Source of the DNA: Candidatus Woesearchaeota archaeon CG_4_10_14_0_2_um_filter_33_13
GTDB lineage: Archaea > Nanobdellota > Nanobdellia > Woesearchaeales > GW2011-AR9
Length of the DNA stretch: 44,831 bases
Reading direction: 5' to 3'
Assembly: GCA_002792115.1 (NCBI GenBank)
Contig: PFNQ01000001.1
Coordinates: forward strand, 1 to 44,831
The position numbers and the translations under genes were made by a program. Under the pieces are notes generated by a model. It searched no databases, was not told where the DNA came from, and was given only the letters and a program-made list of their open reading frames with translations. Shown one piece after another: positions 17,007-25,385 of the stretch. Numbering within the stretch: the stretch's first letter is position 1; every line of letters starts with the position of its first letter.

Positions 17007-17189
17007 TTATTTTTTTGCTCCCATAATTCTGAACATGGTAGTGGTACACTTTGGGCATTTACCTTTCATGGCTCTTCTTTTAACTCCACCCTTACCTTCC
17101 ATTGATACTTCTTTAGGTTCAGACATGATCCTTTTAGCTTTACACTTAACACAATATGCTTCTACTTTTTCTGCTACTTTTTCTGGCAT
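17007..17189 (-). CDS. DUF5679 zinc-ribbon protein
   Basis: 60 residues. CVKCKAKR near the start and GKCPKCTTTMFRIMG near the end give two CxxC pairs, with a basic middle (GKGGVKRRAMKG). This is the DUF5679 pattern, small archaeal and viral zinc proteins of unknown role that look able to bind nucleic acid. It is likely well expressed given its small size and single-gene arrangement. An AGGTG-like Shine-Dalgarno (gaggtgg on the minus strand near 17202) precedes the ATG. Confidence 0.8.
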   Translation of the reverse strand: MPEKVAEKVEAYCVKCKAKRIMSEPKEVSMEGKGGVKRRAMKGKCPKCTTTMFRIMGAKK

Positions 17190-17293
17190 TTTTAATCCAC
17201 CTCAATTTTATAATGATTATATCTTAAGAACGTAATCCCTCACGCTCCTTAGATTGTTTACAATTATATTGCTTATTAAAAAGCTTTCGATTT

Positions 17294-19723
17294 TTACGGC
17301 GTAATGCCAATCTGTACCGCAAACTTTTCGCTGATAAGTGTGGTTTCTCCACTAAAAACAATATCTTTAACATTGAGTACTGCTTTTAAATCGTCCTCAA
17401 TAGATTTGATTGTATCTTGAAAACTATCCTCCTTGCTTACAAGTATTAGTTGAGAAAGTTCTTCTTTTAAAGATAATTGTCTTTCTGATTTGTATCTTCT
17501 GACAGCATTAATGATATCAATTCCTAAATCTCCAGATAATTCTGCCGTTTCATCAACCAAAGAGACGTCATATCTTGGCCATTTAGAGATATGGATACTT
17601 TTATGGCCTTCTTTCTGGGCGAAGTACAATTGATAAATCTCTTCACTGATATGGGGCATGATCGGAGCAACCATTTTTATTACTGCTAATAAGGATTGAT
17701 ACAAACCTTCTTGAGCACTTCTTTTAGCTGATTCTCCCCGTTTGTCAGGGTTATAAAGACGATCTTTAATAATTTCTAAATAATTGTCACATAAGACTTG
17801 CCAAAAGAATTTATCGACTGCAGATCTGCTTTTACTATATTCATAATTCTGAAAGTTATCTGTGCTTTCTTTAATTAATTTTTGTAGCTTAGTTATCAAC
17901 CAGCGATCAAAAATTTCTGTTGTTTTTGCGGGTTGATAGTCTTCTAAATGCATTAAACTAAATTTAGAAGCGTTCCATAATTTAGTGATAGATTTTTGTC
18001 CTGTCAAGACATCTTTTTCTTGATATGGTAAATCATCGCCTAATTTAACGGAAGCGGCCCAGAACCTAAAGGCGTCAGCAGAAAATTTACTGATCACTTC
18101 TTGAGCAACAACAAAATTACCTTTACTTTTACTCATCTTCTGCCCATTTGAATCTTGGCCATGGCCGGAAATCATAATATTTTGCCAAGGAATATCATTG
18201 TGGTGGAAGTAAGATTTAACTATTGTATAAAATGCCCAGGTTCTGATAATGTCATGAGCTTGTGGTCTTAAAGACATTGGTAGGAATTGTTTTCTTTCTT
18301 CTTTTGCTCCCCAATTTAGGTTTATTTCTGGGGTACAGGAAGAAGTCATCCAAGTATCCATGACATCCATCTCTGGAATGATATTTTGAGAATTACATTT
18401 ATCGCATTTTTCTTTTGCATATTTTTCTTCTCTTGGATCAACTGGTAAGGAAGATTCTTCTGGTAAGAGGACAGCTCCACAATCTTTACAATACCAAACT
18501 GGGAAAGGCACACCATAATATCTTTGTCGGGAGATTCCCCAATTCCACTGCAGATTTTTAACCCAATGTTCATAACGAACTTTCATATGTTCTGGGTACC
18601 AATTAATCTTTTGTGCAATATTAATTAATTCTTCTTTTTTATCTAGAACCTTTATTGACCATTGTTGTTTTTTTAAGAACTCAATATCTGTGCCACATCT
18701 TTCATGGACATTAACTGGATGAGTAATTTCCTTTTGTCTAATCAACAAATTCTGTTCTTTTAAATCGTCAATGATAGCTTGTCTAGCCTCTTTTATCTTC
18801 GTTCCTTGATATTTCTGAGCAAGTTCATTCATCTTACCATATTCAGTAAGGACAACTCGTAATCCTAAATTATGTTTGTGCCACTTTTCGATATCTTCTT
18901 TATCCCCAAAAGTACAACACATCATCAGTCCTGTTCCTTTATCTTTAGCTACACTCTCATCGCTAAGAATAGGAATTTCATGATTAAACAAAGGCACTTT
19001 AGCAAAAGTTCCTTTTAAGTTTTGGTAACGTTCATCATCAGGATTATAAAATAAAGCCACACATGCTGGAAGAAGTTCTGGTCTGGTGGTAGCGATAACT
19101 AAATCTTTTCCACCAGACTTAAAGATGATATCATTAAAGTGTGAAGTCATCTCTACATTTTCTAAGTCTGCTTGAGCAATAGTTGTTTGACAGGTAACAC
19201 ACCAAGTTGTAGGGTTATCGATTCTTTCCATCCTTCCTTTTTTGTACAAATCTAAGAACGATTTCTGGGCTACCCTTCTTGCTTTATCTCCAATGGTATG
19301 GTAAACTAAATTCCAGTCGATAGAAAATCCTAAACGAGTGAAGAGATCATAATAAGTTTGTCCGGTCTTTTTTGTTTCTTCTAAACAAAGTTTGATGAAT
19401 TCTGCTCTACTTGTTTTTGCTTTGTTGATTTTATGTTTCTTTTCAACATATCTTTCTGTTGGTAAACCGTTATCATCATAACCCATTGGAAAGAAAACAT
19501 TCTTACCTAACATTCTTTGAAATCTGGCGACAAATTCAAACTGAGAATAATGCATTCCATGGCCAACATGCAAATGGTCTGCGGAAGCGTAAGGAGGAGG
19601 GGTATCAATCGAATAAATTTCTTTTTGACTATTTTCTTCAAAGTTGAAGATTTTATTTTCTAACCAGTACTTTTGCCATCTTGGTTCGGCTTCCTTAGCA
19701 TCATAATGTTTTGGTAGGTCCAT
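17294..19723 (-). CDS. valS: Valyl-tRNA synthetase
   Basis: 809 residues, typical archaeal ValS. Class I features: HVGHG (HIGH motif) near residue 52, FFPMGYDDNGLPTERYVEK, a CP1 editing domain (ATTRPELLPACVAL, AKDKGTGLMMCCTFGDKED), a WNWGISRQRYYGVPFPVWYC strand with zinc-binding CxxC (CDKC) nearby, and KMSKSKGN near residue 530. The helical anticodon-binding domain follows. It charges tRNA-Val in the cytosol and proofreads Thr. The C-terminal coiled-coil arm is short. The probable cognate tRNA-Val(GAC) gene lies about 10 kb away in this window. Transcribed alone. Confidence 0.95.
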   Translation of the reverse strand: MDLPKHYDAKEAEPRWQKYWLENKIFNFEENSQKEIYSIDTPPPYASADHLHVGHGMHYSQFEFVARFQRMLGKNVFFPMGYDDNGLPTERYVEKKHKINKAKTSRAEFIKLCLEETKKTGQTYYDLFTRLGFSIDWNLVYHTIGDKARRVAQKSFLDLYKKGRMERIDNPTTWCVTCQTTIAQADLENVEMTSHFNDIIFKSGGKDLVIATTRPELLPACVALFYNPDDERYQNLKGTFAKVPLFNHEIPILSDESVAKDKGTGLMMCCTFGDKEDIEKWHKHNLGLRVVLTEYGKMNELAQKYQGTKIKEARQAIIDDLKEQNLLIRQKEITHPVNVHERCGTDIEFLKKQQWSIKVLDKKEELINIAQKINWYPEHMKVRYEHWVKNLQWNWGISRQRYYGVPFPVWYCKDCGAVLLPEESSLPVDPREEKYAKEKCDKCNSQNIIPEMDVMDTWMTSSCTPEINLNWGAKEERKQFLPMSLRPQAHDIIRTWAFYTIVKSYFHHNDIPWQNIMISGHGQDSNGQKMSKSKGNFVVAQEVISKFSADAFRFWAASVKLGDDLPYQEKDVLTGQKSITKLWNASKFSLMHLEDYQPAKTTEIFDRWLITKLQKLIKESTDNFQNYEYSKSRSAVDKFFWQVLCDNYLEIIKDRLYNPDKRGESAKRSAQEGLYQSLLAVIKMVAPIMPHISEEIYQLYFAQKEGHKSIHISKWPRYDVSLVDETAELSGDLGIDIINAVRRYKSERQLSLKEELSQLILVSKEDSFQDTIKSIEDDLKAVLNVKDIVFSGETTLISEKFAVQIGITP

Positions 19724-19792
19724 TTTGAATTGTTTAGATAGAGCTTATTTAAAAATGTTGTTAGGATGAAAATCTAATTATTGAGATGGGGG

Positions 19793-21211
19793 CTATTCAC
19801 TCAACTTATATCCTCTAGTATTACTCTCTTCCCAACCGGCAGAAGTTATCTCGATAAACTCAGCGTTTTTTTGCATCTCGGCAATATCTCTTCCACCACA
19901 ATAACTAATGCCGCTTTGTATACCTTTAACAATGTTTTTGATAACTTCGCTTACTGCTCCTTTATAATCAACTAGGTTAGAAATACCTTCTACATAAACA
20001 TCTAAACGTTTGCTTACTTTTTGTCCGGTCTTAATCTCTTGACGGATATGGTTACTTTCGTAAGAAGCACTACCAATATATTTCTTGTATCTTCTTCCTT
20101 CTTTAAGGATAATCATGCCGGGAGCTTCATCCGTGCCAGCAAAAAAGTAGCCAGAGAAGATTGAACTTGCCCCGGCAGCAATTGCTTTAGCTACATCTCC
20201 GGGATATTTCATGCCTCCATCAGCACAGACAGGAATGTTGTATTTTTTAGCTACGGAAACAACATCCATAATTGCTGTCATCTGTGGAACTCCAGCTCCG
20301 GAAATAATTCTAGTACTACACACAGAAGAAGGTCCAATTCCTACTTTTAGTCCATCGGCTCCTGCTTTGATCAAATCTTCAGCGGCACCGGCAGTAGCGA
20401 TATTTCCTACCATCACATCTATTTGATAAGTTGATTTCAGTTCTTTTAACTTTTCAATTACTAGATCAGAGTGGGCATGGGCAACATCTAAAACTAAAAC
20501 ATCAACTCCTGCTTCTATCAAAACTTTGGCTCTTTCCATAGCGTCTTTAATTCCTATTGCAGCTCCAACAACTAATTGTCCTTTGTTATTACGGCAAGAG
20601 TTGGGCCAGTTGTCTATCCGTTTGATGTCTTTAGTTGTGATCAATCCTTTTAATCTTCCATTTTCCATTAAAGGAAGTTTTTCTATTCTATGTTCGTAAA
20701 GAATTTTCTTTGCTTGTTCTATACTAATGCCAAAAGGAGCGGTAACTAATTTTTCTTGTGGAGTCATTACTTCTGAGATTGGTCTTTCCCAGTTTTCTTC
20801 AAATAAATAATCTCTAGAGGTAAAGATGCCAATTAATTGTTCCTGTTCCATTACTAATAGGCTAGTTATATCTAGGTCTTCCATAGTTTTAACAGCTTCT
20901 CTAATAGTGATGTTTGGTTTTACTGTAATGGGGTCATCGATAATATAACTGGTTCTTCTCTTAACCTTCTTAACTTCTTCTACTTGTTCTTTTACTGTTC
21001 CAAATTGATGAATAATTCCTAAGCCGCCTTCTCTGGCTAAAGCAATAGCCATCTTATGCTCGGTGACGGTAGCCATGTTAGCACTCACTAAAGGAATATT
21101 CAAAGAAACATTTTTGGTAAATCTTGTTTTTACGTCCGCTTCAGAACGGGAAGTTAAGGAAGTTCTTTTTGGTACTAATAACACATTAGAATAAGTTAAG
21201 CCTAATTTCAT
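19793..21211 (-). CDS. guaB: Inosine-5'-monophosphate dehydrogenase
   Basis: 472 residues. A (beta/alpha)8 barrel is split by two CBS domains (about residues 92-205: VKPNITIREAVKTMEDLDITSLLVM, TSRDY, then a second pair). Catalytic loop: KVGIGPSSVCSTR, with the Cys that attacks IMP C2. GGMKYPGDVAKAIAAGAS and the C-terminal SAGWEES block bind phosphate and the monovalent cation. It makes XMP for GMP synthesis, using NAD. GMP reductase shares the barrel and a similar loop, but the CBS insertion and flap favour IMPDH. The stop is TAG. Confidence 0.9.
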   Translation of the reverse strand: MKLGLTYSNVLLVPKRTSLTSRSEADVKTRFTKNVSLNIPLVSANMATVTEHKMAIALAREGGLGIIHQFGTVKEQVEEVKKVKRRTSYIIDDPITVKPNITIREAVKTMEDLDITSLLVMEQEQLIGIFTSRDYLFEENWERPISEVMTPQEKLVTAPFGISIEQAKKILYEHRIEKLPLMENGRLKGLITTKDIKRIDNWPNSCRNNKGQLVVGAAIGIKDAMERAKVLIEAGVDVLVLDVAHAHSDLVIEKLKELKSTYQIDVMVGNIATAGAAEDLIKAGADGLKVGIGPSSVCSTRIISGAGVPQMTAIMDVVSVAKKYNIPVCADGGMKYPGDVAKAIAAGASSIFSGYFFAGTDEAPGMIILKEGRRYKKYIGSASYESNHIRQEIKTGQKVSKRLDVYVEGISNLVDYKGAVSEVIKNIVKGIQSGISYCGGRDIAEMQKNAEFIEITSAGWEESNTRGYKLSE

Positions 21212-21348
21212 ATTTCAACACCCCAATTAAATTACTTTTTTCTTATCATTTAAATAGATTTCTAAGTTATAAAATCTACTCGGAGAAGTAAACAAACAAT
21301 TTTTCTAGAACCGCAAATTATTAATATATAAGACGTTCTGAGAGATTT

Positions 21349-22548
21349 ATGGTTCTTTTTACGATGAAGTATGCTCCGCAAAGTTCTGCAGAGATTTTTG
21401 GACAGCCTAAGGCAATTGATGAACTGAAGAATTTTATAACTAAATATAAAGCGCAGAAACAAAGGGCAGCCTTATTGTATGGGCCAATTGGAAATGGAAA
21501 AACATCTTCTGTTTATGCTTTAGCTAAAGAACTGAATTATGATCTTTTGGAAATCAACTCTTCCGATATAAGAAATCAGGAGAATATGAACTCTTTTCTA
21601 AATTCTGCAATTGGTCAACAGTCTTTATTTTTTAAACCAAAATTAATTCTGATTGATGAAATTGACAACATCTCGGGAACGAAAGATAGGGGTGCTGTTC
21701 CAGCTTTATTATCAGCGATTGAAAAGTCAACTTTTCCAGTAATCCTTACAGCCAACGATCCTTTTGACTCAAAGTTAAAGGCATTGAAGAAAGCTTGTCA
21801 GATGATTGAGTTCCAGAAGTTACAGTATAAAACCGTTGCCAATGTTTTACAGTTTATTTGCCAGAAAGAGGAAATTAAATTTGAAGAAAAAGCAATTAAT
21901 AGTTTGGCTAGGCAAGTTGATGGTGATCTAAGAGCAGCATTAATAGATCTGCAAGCTTGTTCTTTAGATAGGAGTTTTGTTTTTGACAAGTTGCAGGAAT
22001 TATCGGATAGAAAGAGAACAGAATCTATTTTGCAGGCTTTGGCAGTAATCTTTAAATCATCAAATGTTGAAAATGCCCTTCCCGCTTTAGATGATGTTGA
22101 TCTGGATATGAAAGAGGTTTTTTTATGGATGGATGAAAACTTACCTAAAGAATATTTGGGAGTGAAGTCTTTAGCGAAGGCTTATGAACATCTTGCTAGA
22201 GCAGATGTTTTTAACGGTAGGATTAGGAGGCAGCAACATTGGCGGTTCTTAGTTTACATAAACAATTTATTGACTGCTGGAATCTCTTCAGCCAAGGAAG
22301 AAAAGAATACTTCCTTTACTCCTTATAGGCAAACGATGCGGATATTAAGAATATGGCAAGCTAAAATGAAATTAGCTAGAAAAAAAGATATTGCAGAAAA
22401 GTTAGCTTTTGCCACACATACTTCTAAGAGAACGGCTTTAGAACATTTATCTTATTTCCAAAATATTGTTTGTGGTAAAGGAAATTCTGCTGTAATTGCT
22501 GAGTTGGACTTAACGGATGAAGAAGTAGGTTGGTTGAAAGGTAAGTAA
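21349..22548 (+). CDS. rfcL: Replication factor C large subunit
   Basis: 399 residues. AAA+ clamp loader: Walker A GPIGNGKT at 45-52, Walker B LILIDEID at 99-106, sensor 1 TANDP, and helical collar afterwards (LARQVDGDLRAALIDLQ). RfcL with four small subunits loads PCNA onto primed DNA. Compared with most archaeal RfcL (about 480-500 residues) the C-terminus is short and no PIP box is visible. A TATA-like ttaatatata lies about 25-30 nt upstream of the ATG; ATG 21364 (MKYAPQ) is an alternative start. HEPN-MNT operators begin 5 nt after its stop. Confidence 0.9.
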   Translation: MVLFTMKYAPQSSAEIFGQPKAIDELKNFITKYKAQKQRAALLYGPIGNGKTSSVYALAKELNYDLLEINSSDIRNQENMNSFLNSAIGQQSLFFKPKLILIDEIDNISGTKDRGAVPALLSAIEKSTFPVILTANDPFDSKLKALKKACQMIEFQKLQYKTVANVLQFICQKEEIKFEEKAINSLARQVDGDLRAALIDLQACSLDRSFVFDKLQELSDRKRTESILQALAVIFKSSNVENALPALDDVDLDMKEVFLWMDENLPKEYLGVKSLAKAYEHLARADVFNGRIRRQQHWRFLVYINNLLTAGISSAKEEKNTSFTPYRQTMRILRIWQAKMKLARKKDIAEKLAFATHTSKRTALEHLSYFQNIVCGKGNSAVIAELDLTDEEVGWLKGK

Positions 22549-22552
22549 GTCT

Positions 22553-22610
22553 TGTTAGTCAGTCTAACAGAAAGGTTTAAATAGTTCTTAGATGTTAGTT
22601 TGACTAACAT
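22553..22610 (+). promoter_or_regulatory. HEPN-MNT promoter with two TGTTAG...CTAACA palindromes
   Basis: Inverted repeat 1 (TGTTAG at 22553-22558, CTAACA at 22564-22569) lies just upstream of a TATA box TTTAAATA (22576-22583). Inverted repeat 2 is a perfect 8-bp repeat, ATGTTAGT at 22592-22599 and ACTAACAT at 22603-22610, covering the expected transcription start and running into the ATG at 22609. The shared core on both sides of the TATA box looks like paired operators for autorepression by the downstream complex. Confidence 0.6.
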
Positions 22611-22938
22611 GATCACAAAACAACAGATCTTAGTTTTTAAGTGTTCGGCTGACGCTTTATATAAATCGAAAGACTACACTTCTGCAACAATTTTATACTT
22701 CAAGACTCTATTTGCTATCCAAGATTTTGTTTTATTGGAAGAGTCTGGCGAGTCTCCTAAGGATCATACTTCTAGGTTTCGTCAACTAGAAAAACATTTT
22801 CCTTCATTATATCAAGAATTGGATCTTGAATTTAGTACTTATCGGGACACTTACTCAAAAATTATTGATAAAACCACTTGTGAAAGAATTAAAGTTTTGG
22901 TAGAAAATGATCTTAATAAATTTAAAATTGAAGAATGA
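22609..22938 (+). CDS. HEPN-domain protein (probable toxin of HEPN-MNT pair)
   Basis: 109 residues from ATG 22609 (a TTG at 22600 is an alternative). All-helical HEPN fold: KCSADALYKSKDYTSATILYFK and a final helix pair. RQLEKH supplies the Rx4H motif of active HEPN ribonucleases. In HEPN-MNT modules the HEPN protein is a ribonuclease toxin, inhibited when the partner nucleotidyltransferase modifies it. It overlaps the MNT gene by 32 nt. Two palindromes sit at its promoter. It could instead be a housekeeping HEPN-NTase pair without toxicity. Confidence 0.75.
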   Translation: MITKQQILVFKCSADALYKSKDYTSATILYFKTLFAIQDFVLLEESGESPKDHTSRFRQLEKHFPSLYQELDLEFSTYRDTYSKIIDKTTCERIKVLVENDLNKFKIEE

Positions 22939-23503
22939 ACTGAAAAGTTTTGTTAAAGAGAACAAGACCGTCCAAGATATATTAGTCTTTGGCTCTTCGG
23001 TAAGGGGAAAATCTAAACCCCGGGACTTAGACATTTTAATTATATTTGATTCTATTGTTGATAAAAATTTAGAGTTAAAAGTACGAGAAATACTTAAGAA
23101 ATATTTTGAAAACATATCTATTCTTTCTAAGACTAGCAAAACGATTTTGGAATCTTCTTTTGATGCAAGAGAAAGTGTTCTATTTGAGGCAGTCAGTTTA
23201 ATCAGTGGAAAAAATTTAGCTGAAGAATACGGGTTTAATTCTTTTGGCATGTTTAAATATAATTTCAAGGGGTGGGATAAGCTCAAAAAGACAAAATTTT
23301 ATCACGCTTTAAATGGTAGGGGTAAAAATCAAGGTGTTTTAGTTAATTTGGGAGGAATAAAACTTTCCGATCAGATTATCCTAATCCATTTAGATAAAAT
23401 AGAACTTTTTAGAGAATTTTTAGAATCTTGGAAACTAGATTATAAGTATATTCCTTTACTGATGCCAGAAAGATTAAGTAGAAAAAAAATTCTTGAATCT
23501 TAA
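22907..23503 (+). CDS. MNT-type nucleotidyltransferase (probable antitoxin)
   Basis: 198 residues. Minimal nucleotidyltransferase motif FGSSVRGKSKPRDLDILI: Gly29-Ser30, then Asp40 and Asp42 as metal ligands. In MNT antitoxins this domain transfers AMP to a Tyr near the HEPN active site. The C-terminal 100 residues (GFNSFGMFKYNFKGWDKLKK, LLMPERLSRKKIL) form an extra basic domain, larger than typical 100-150-residue MNT antitoxins, perhaps for operator DNA or RNA binding. It overlaps the HEPN gene by 32 nt and ends 55 nt before glyS. Confidence 0.78.
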   Translation: MILINLKLKNELKSFVKENKTVQDILVFGSSVRGKSKPRDLDILIIFDSIVDKNLELKVREILKKYFENISILSKTSKTILESSFDARESVLFEAVSLISGKNLAEEYGFNSFGMFKYNFKGWDKLKKTKFYHALNGRGKNQGVLVNLGGIKLSDQIILIHLDKIELFREFLESWKLDYKYIPLLMPERLSRKKILES

Positions 23504-23527
23504 TCTTGGAGTGTGTTTTGGAGTAAA

Positions 23528-23536
23528 TTTAATAAA
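23528..23536 (+). promoter_or_regulatory. TATA box of glyS
   Basis: TTTAATAAA begins 31 nt upstream of the glyS ATG, consistent with a leaderless transcript separate from the HEPN-MNT operon. Confidence 0.45.
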
Positions 23537-23558
23537 CCTACCCTTAATCATAGTATAA

Positions 23559-25043
23559 ATGGCTGTAACAACTAAAGATCTGGCAACTTTCTTCAAGAAA
23601 AAAGGGTTTATTTATCCTTCCTCTGATATTTATGGTGGTGTGGCTGGATTATATGATTACGGTCATCTAGGAACGAAGCTAAAGAAGAATTTGGAAGAGT
23701 TATGGAGAAAATTCTTCCTTGGTTTAGATGATAATTTTTTTGAGATTGAAACAGCTAACATTATGCATGAAAATGTTTTCAAAGCTTCTGGGCATTTAGA
23801 GAATTTTACCGATCCTGTTGCTATAAGTGAATCTGGTCATTTTGAAAGGGCCGATCACCTTTTAGAAAGGGCTTTAGGAAAAAGGTTTGAGGGTCTTACT
23901 CCTAAAGAAATGATGGACTTAATTGAGAAAAATAAGATCAAATGTCCTGTTTCCGGTACAAAAATAGTTGATGTTAAAACAGTTAATATGATGTTTCCAG
24001 TTCAGTTAGGAGTTGGAACTAAAAATACTGGTTATTTAAGGCCAGAGACTGCTCAAAGTCCTTACGTTAACTTCAAGCTACAATATGAATTACAAAGAAG
24101 AAAATTGCCGATGGGTTTAGCTTTGATTGGAAGGGCTTATAGAAACGAGATTTCTCCTAGGAATTTAACTTTAAGACAAAGAGAGTTTACTCAAGCAGAA
24201 CTACAAATTTTCTTTGATCCCAGCAAAATTACTGAACATCCAGACTTTGATGAGATTAAGGCAGAAAAACTTAATGTTTTGCTGGTGGGGGATAGGGACA
24301 AAGTTAAGACCTTTCAGAAGATGACTACGGAAGCTTTGATTAAGAAAGATTTACCTAAATTTTATGTTTATTATCTAGCAAAGATTCAGCAGTTTTATCT
24401 AAAAACATTAGGAATTCCGGAAGAGAAATTTAGGCTTTATCAATTAGATGATAAGGAAAAAGCGTTTTACAATAAGTACCACTTTGATCTAGAGATAGAA
24501 TTAAATGAGCATGGATTTACTGAAATTGGTGGATTACATTATAGAACTGATCACGATCTTAGTGGGCATCAAAGGATTTCTGGAGAAAAGATGGAAATTC
24601 ATGATGAAGAATCTGGTAAAAAGTTTATTCCTCATGTTTTGGAGATTTCCATGGGCGTTGATAGATTAACTTATGCGTTATTGGATCTGGCTTATGATGG
24701 TGAGGCAGAAAGAGGCAATATTGTCTTAAACTTGTCTCCTAAATTGGCACCTTTCTTATGCGCAGTTTTTCCTTTAGTTAAGAATAAACCAGAAGTTGTT
24801 GCTAAGGCTAGAGAAGTTTATAATCTTTTGAAAGGAGGTTACTCTTGTTTTTATGATGATTCTGGATCTGTAGGAAGAAGATACGCTAGAGCAGATGAAA
24901 TTGGAACTTCTTATTGCATAACAGTAGATTTTGAAAGCCTTGATGATGGTTGTGTTACTCTTCGAGATTTGAAAACAACCAAACAAGAAAGAGTAAAGAT
25001 TTCTGAGTTGAAGAATAGGCTTTTTGGCTACTATTTTGCGTAA
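23559..25043 (+). CDS. glyS: Glycyl-tRNA synthetase, eukaryotic/archaeal dimer type
   Basis: 494 residues. Class II synthetase: N-terminal DLATFFKKKGFIYPSSDIYGG, motif 2 region FRNEISPR-like (IGRAYRNEISPRNLTLRQREF), GYLRPETAQSPYVNFK for ATP and Gly binding, and motif 3 EISMGVDRLTYALL. The C-terminal anticodon domain starts near residue 390 (LAPFLCAVFPLVKN). It charges tRNA-Gly as an alpha2 dimer. Slightly shorter than many archaeal homologues (about 570) because the insertion between motifs 1 and 2 is reduced. Transcribed on its own. Confidence 0.96.
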   Translation: MAVTTKDLATFFKKKGFIYPSSDIYGGVAGLYDYGHLGTKLKKNLEELWRKFFLGLDDNFFEIETANIMHENVFKASGHLENFTDPVAISESGHFERADHLLERALGKRFEGLTPKEMMDLIEKNKIKCPVSGTKIVDVKTVNMMFPVQLGVGTKNTGYLRPETAQSPYVNFKLQYELQRRKLPMGLALIGRAYRNEISPRNLTLRQREFTQAELQIFFDPSKITEHPDFDEIKAEKLNVLLVGDRDKVKTFQKMTTEALIKKDLPKFYVYYLAKIQQFYLKTLGIPEEKFRLYQLDDKEKAFYNKYHFDLEIELNEHGFTEIGGLHYRTDHDLSGHQRISGEKMEIHDEESGKKFIPHVLEISMGVDRLTYALLDLAYDGEAERGNIVLNLSPKLAPFLCAVFPLVKNKPEVVAKAREVYNLLKGGYSCFYDDSGSVGRRYARADEIGTSYCITVDFESLDDGCVTLRDLKTTKQERVKISELKNRLFGYYFA

Positions 25044-25379
25044 TCTAGCTTAACTGGGCTTGTTTTTACCTTTTCTCGACTATACCTTTAATACTAAAAT
25101 AGAACTTTGTTCTATATTTTGCAAGTTTGTTATTCAACAATGGCGACAGGCTAAAAGTATAAAATTTTGGCGTTTTAACAGTCAGTGTTGAAAAACCTAT
25201 GTTTCTCAAAGTTTTTCTTGCGAAAGGCTTATAAACCGAATTTGGGTTTTTAGTCGTAATCTCTTATAATAATCGTCTGTAAAATCGAAAAGAGGTATCT
25301 CTCCAAGGTGCTTCTTTCGAAATTTTTACCAGACGGTTGACAAAAAGGGAGAAATAACACTTAAACACGGAGGTGTGTT
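25044..25379 (+). promoter_or_regulatory. 336-nt intergenic region: S-layer promoter and leader
   Basis: No gene is seen here. The first half is AT-rich with short repeats of no clear meaning. A TATA box TTATAAAC lies at 25229-25236 with a purine-rich BRE-like cgaaagg just before it. Transcription should begin near 25258, giving a leader of about 120-130 nt that contains the hairpin 25274-25335 and ends with a strong Shine-Dalgarno GGAGGTG at 25369-25375. This contrasts with the leaderless pattern of most genes in the window. Confidence 0.65.
25274..25335 (+). promoter_or_regulatory. Long stem-loop in S-layer mRNA leader
   Basis: CGTCTG (25274-25279) pairs with CAGACG (25330-25335). The stem continues through TAAAA/TTTTA with a bulged C, and then TCGAAA/TTTCGA, leaving a purine/pyrimidine-rich apical region of roughly 30 nt. 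The fold covers 62 nt near the expected 5' end of the mRNA, where such stems usually stabilise abundant transcripts. Confidence 0.65.
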
Positions 25380-25385
25380 TTGAAA

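Noticed and set aside
19793-21211. GMP reductase instead of IMP dehydrogenase
   Set aside because: The catalytic loop is similar, but the two CBS domains and C-terminal block fit IMPDH; GMP reductases normally lack CBS.
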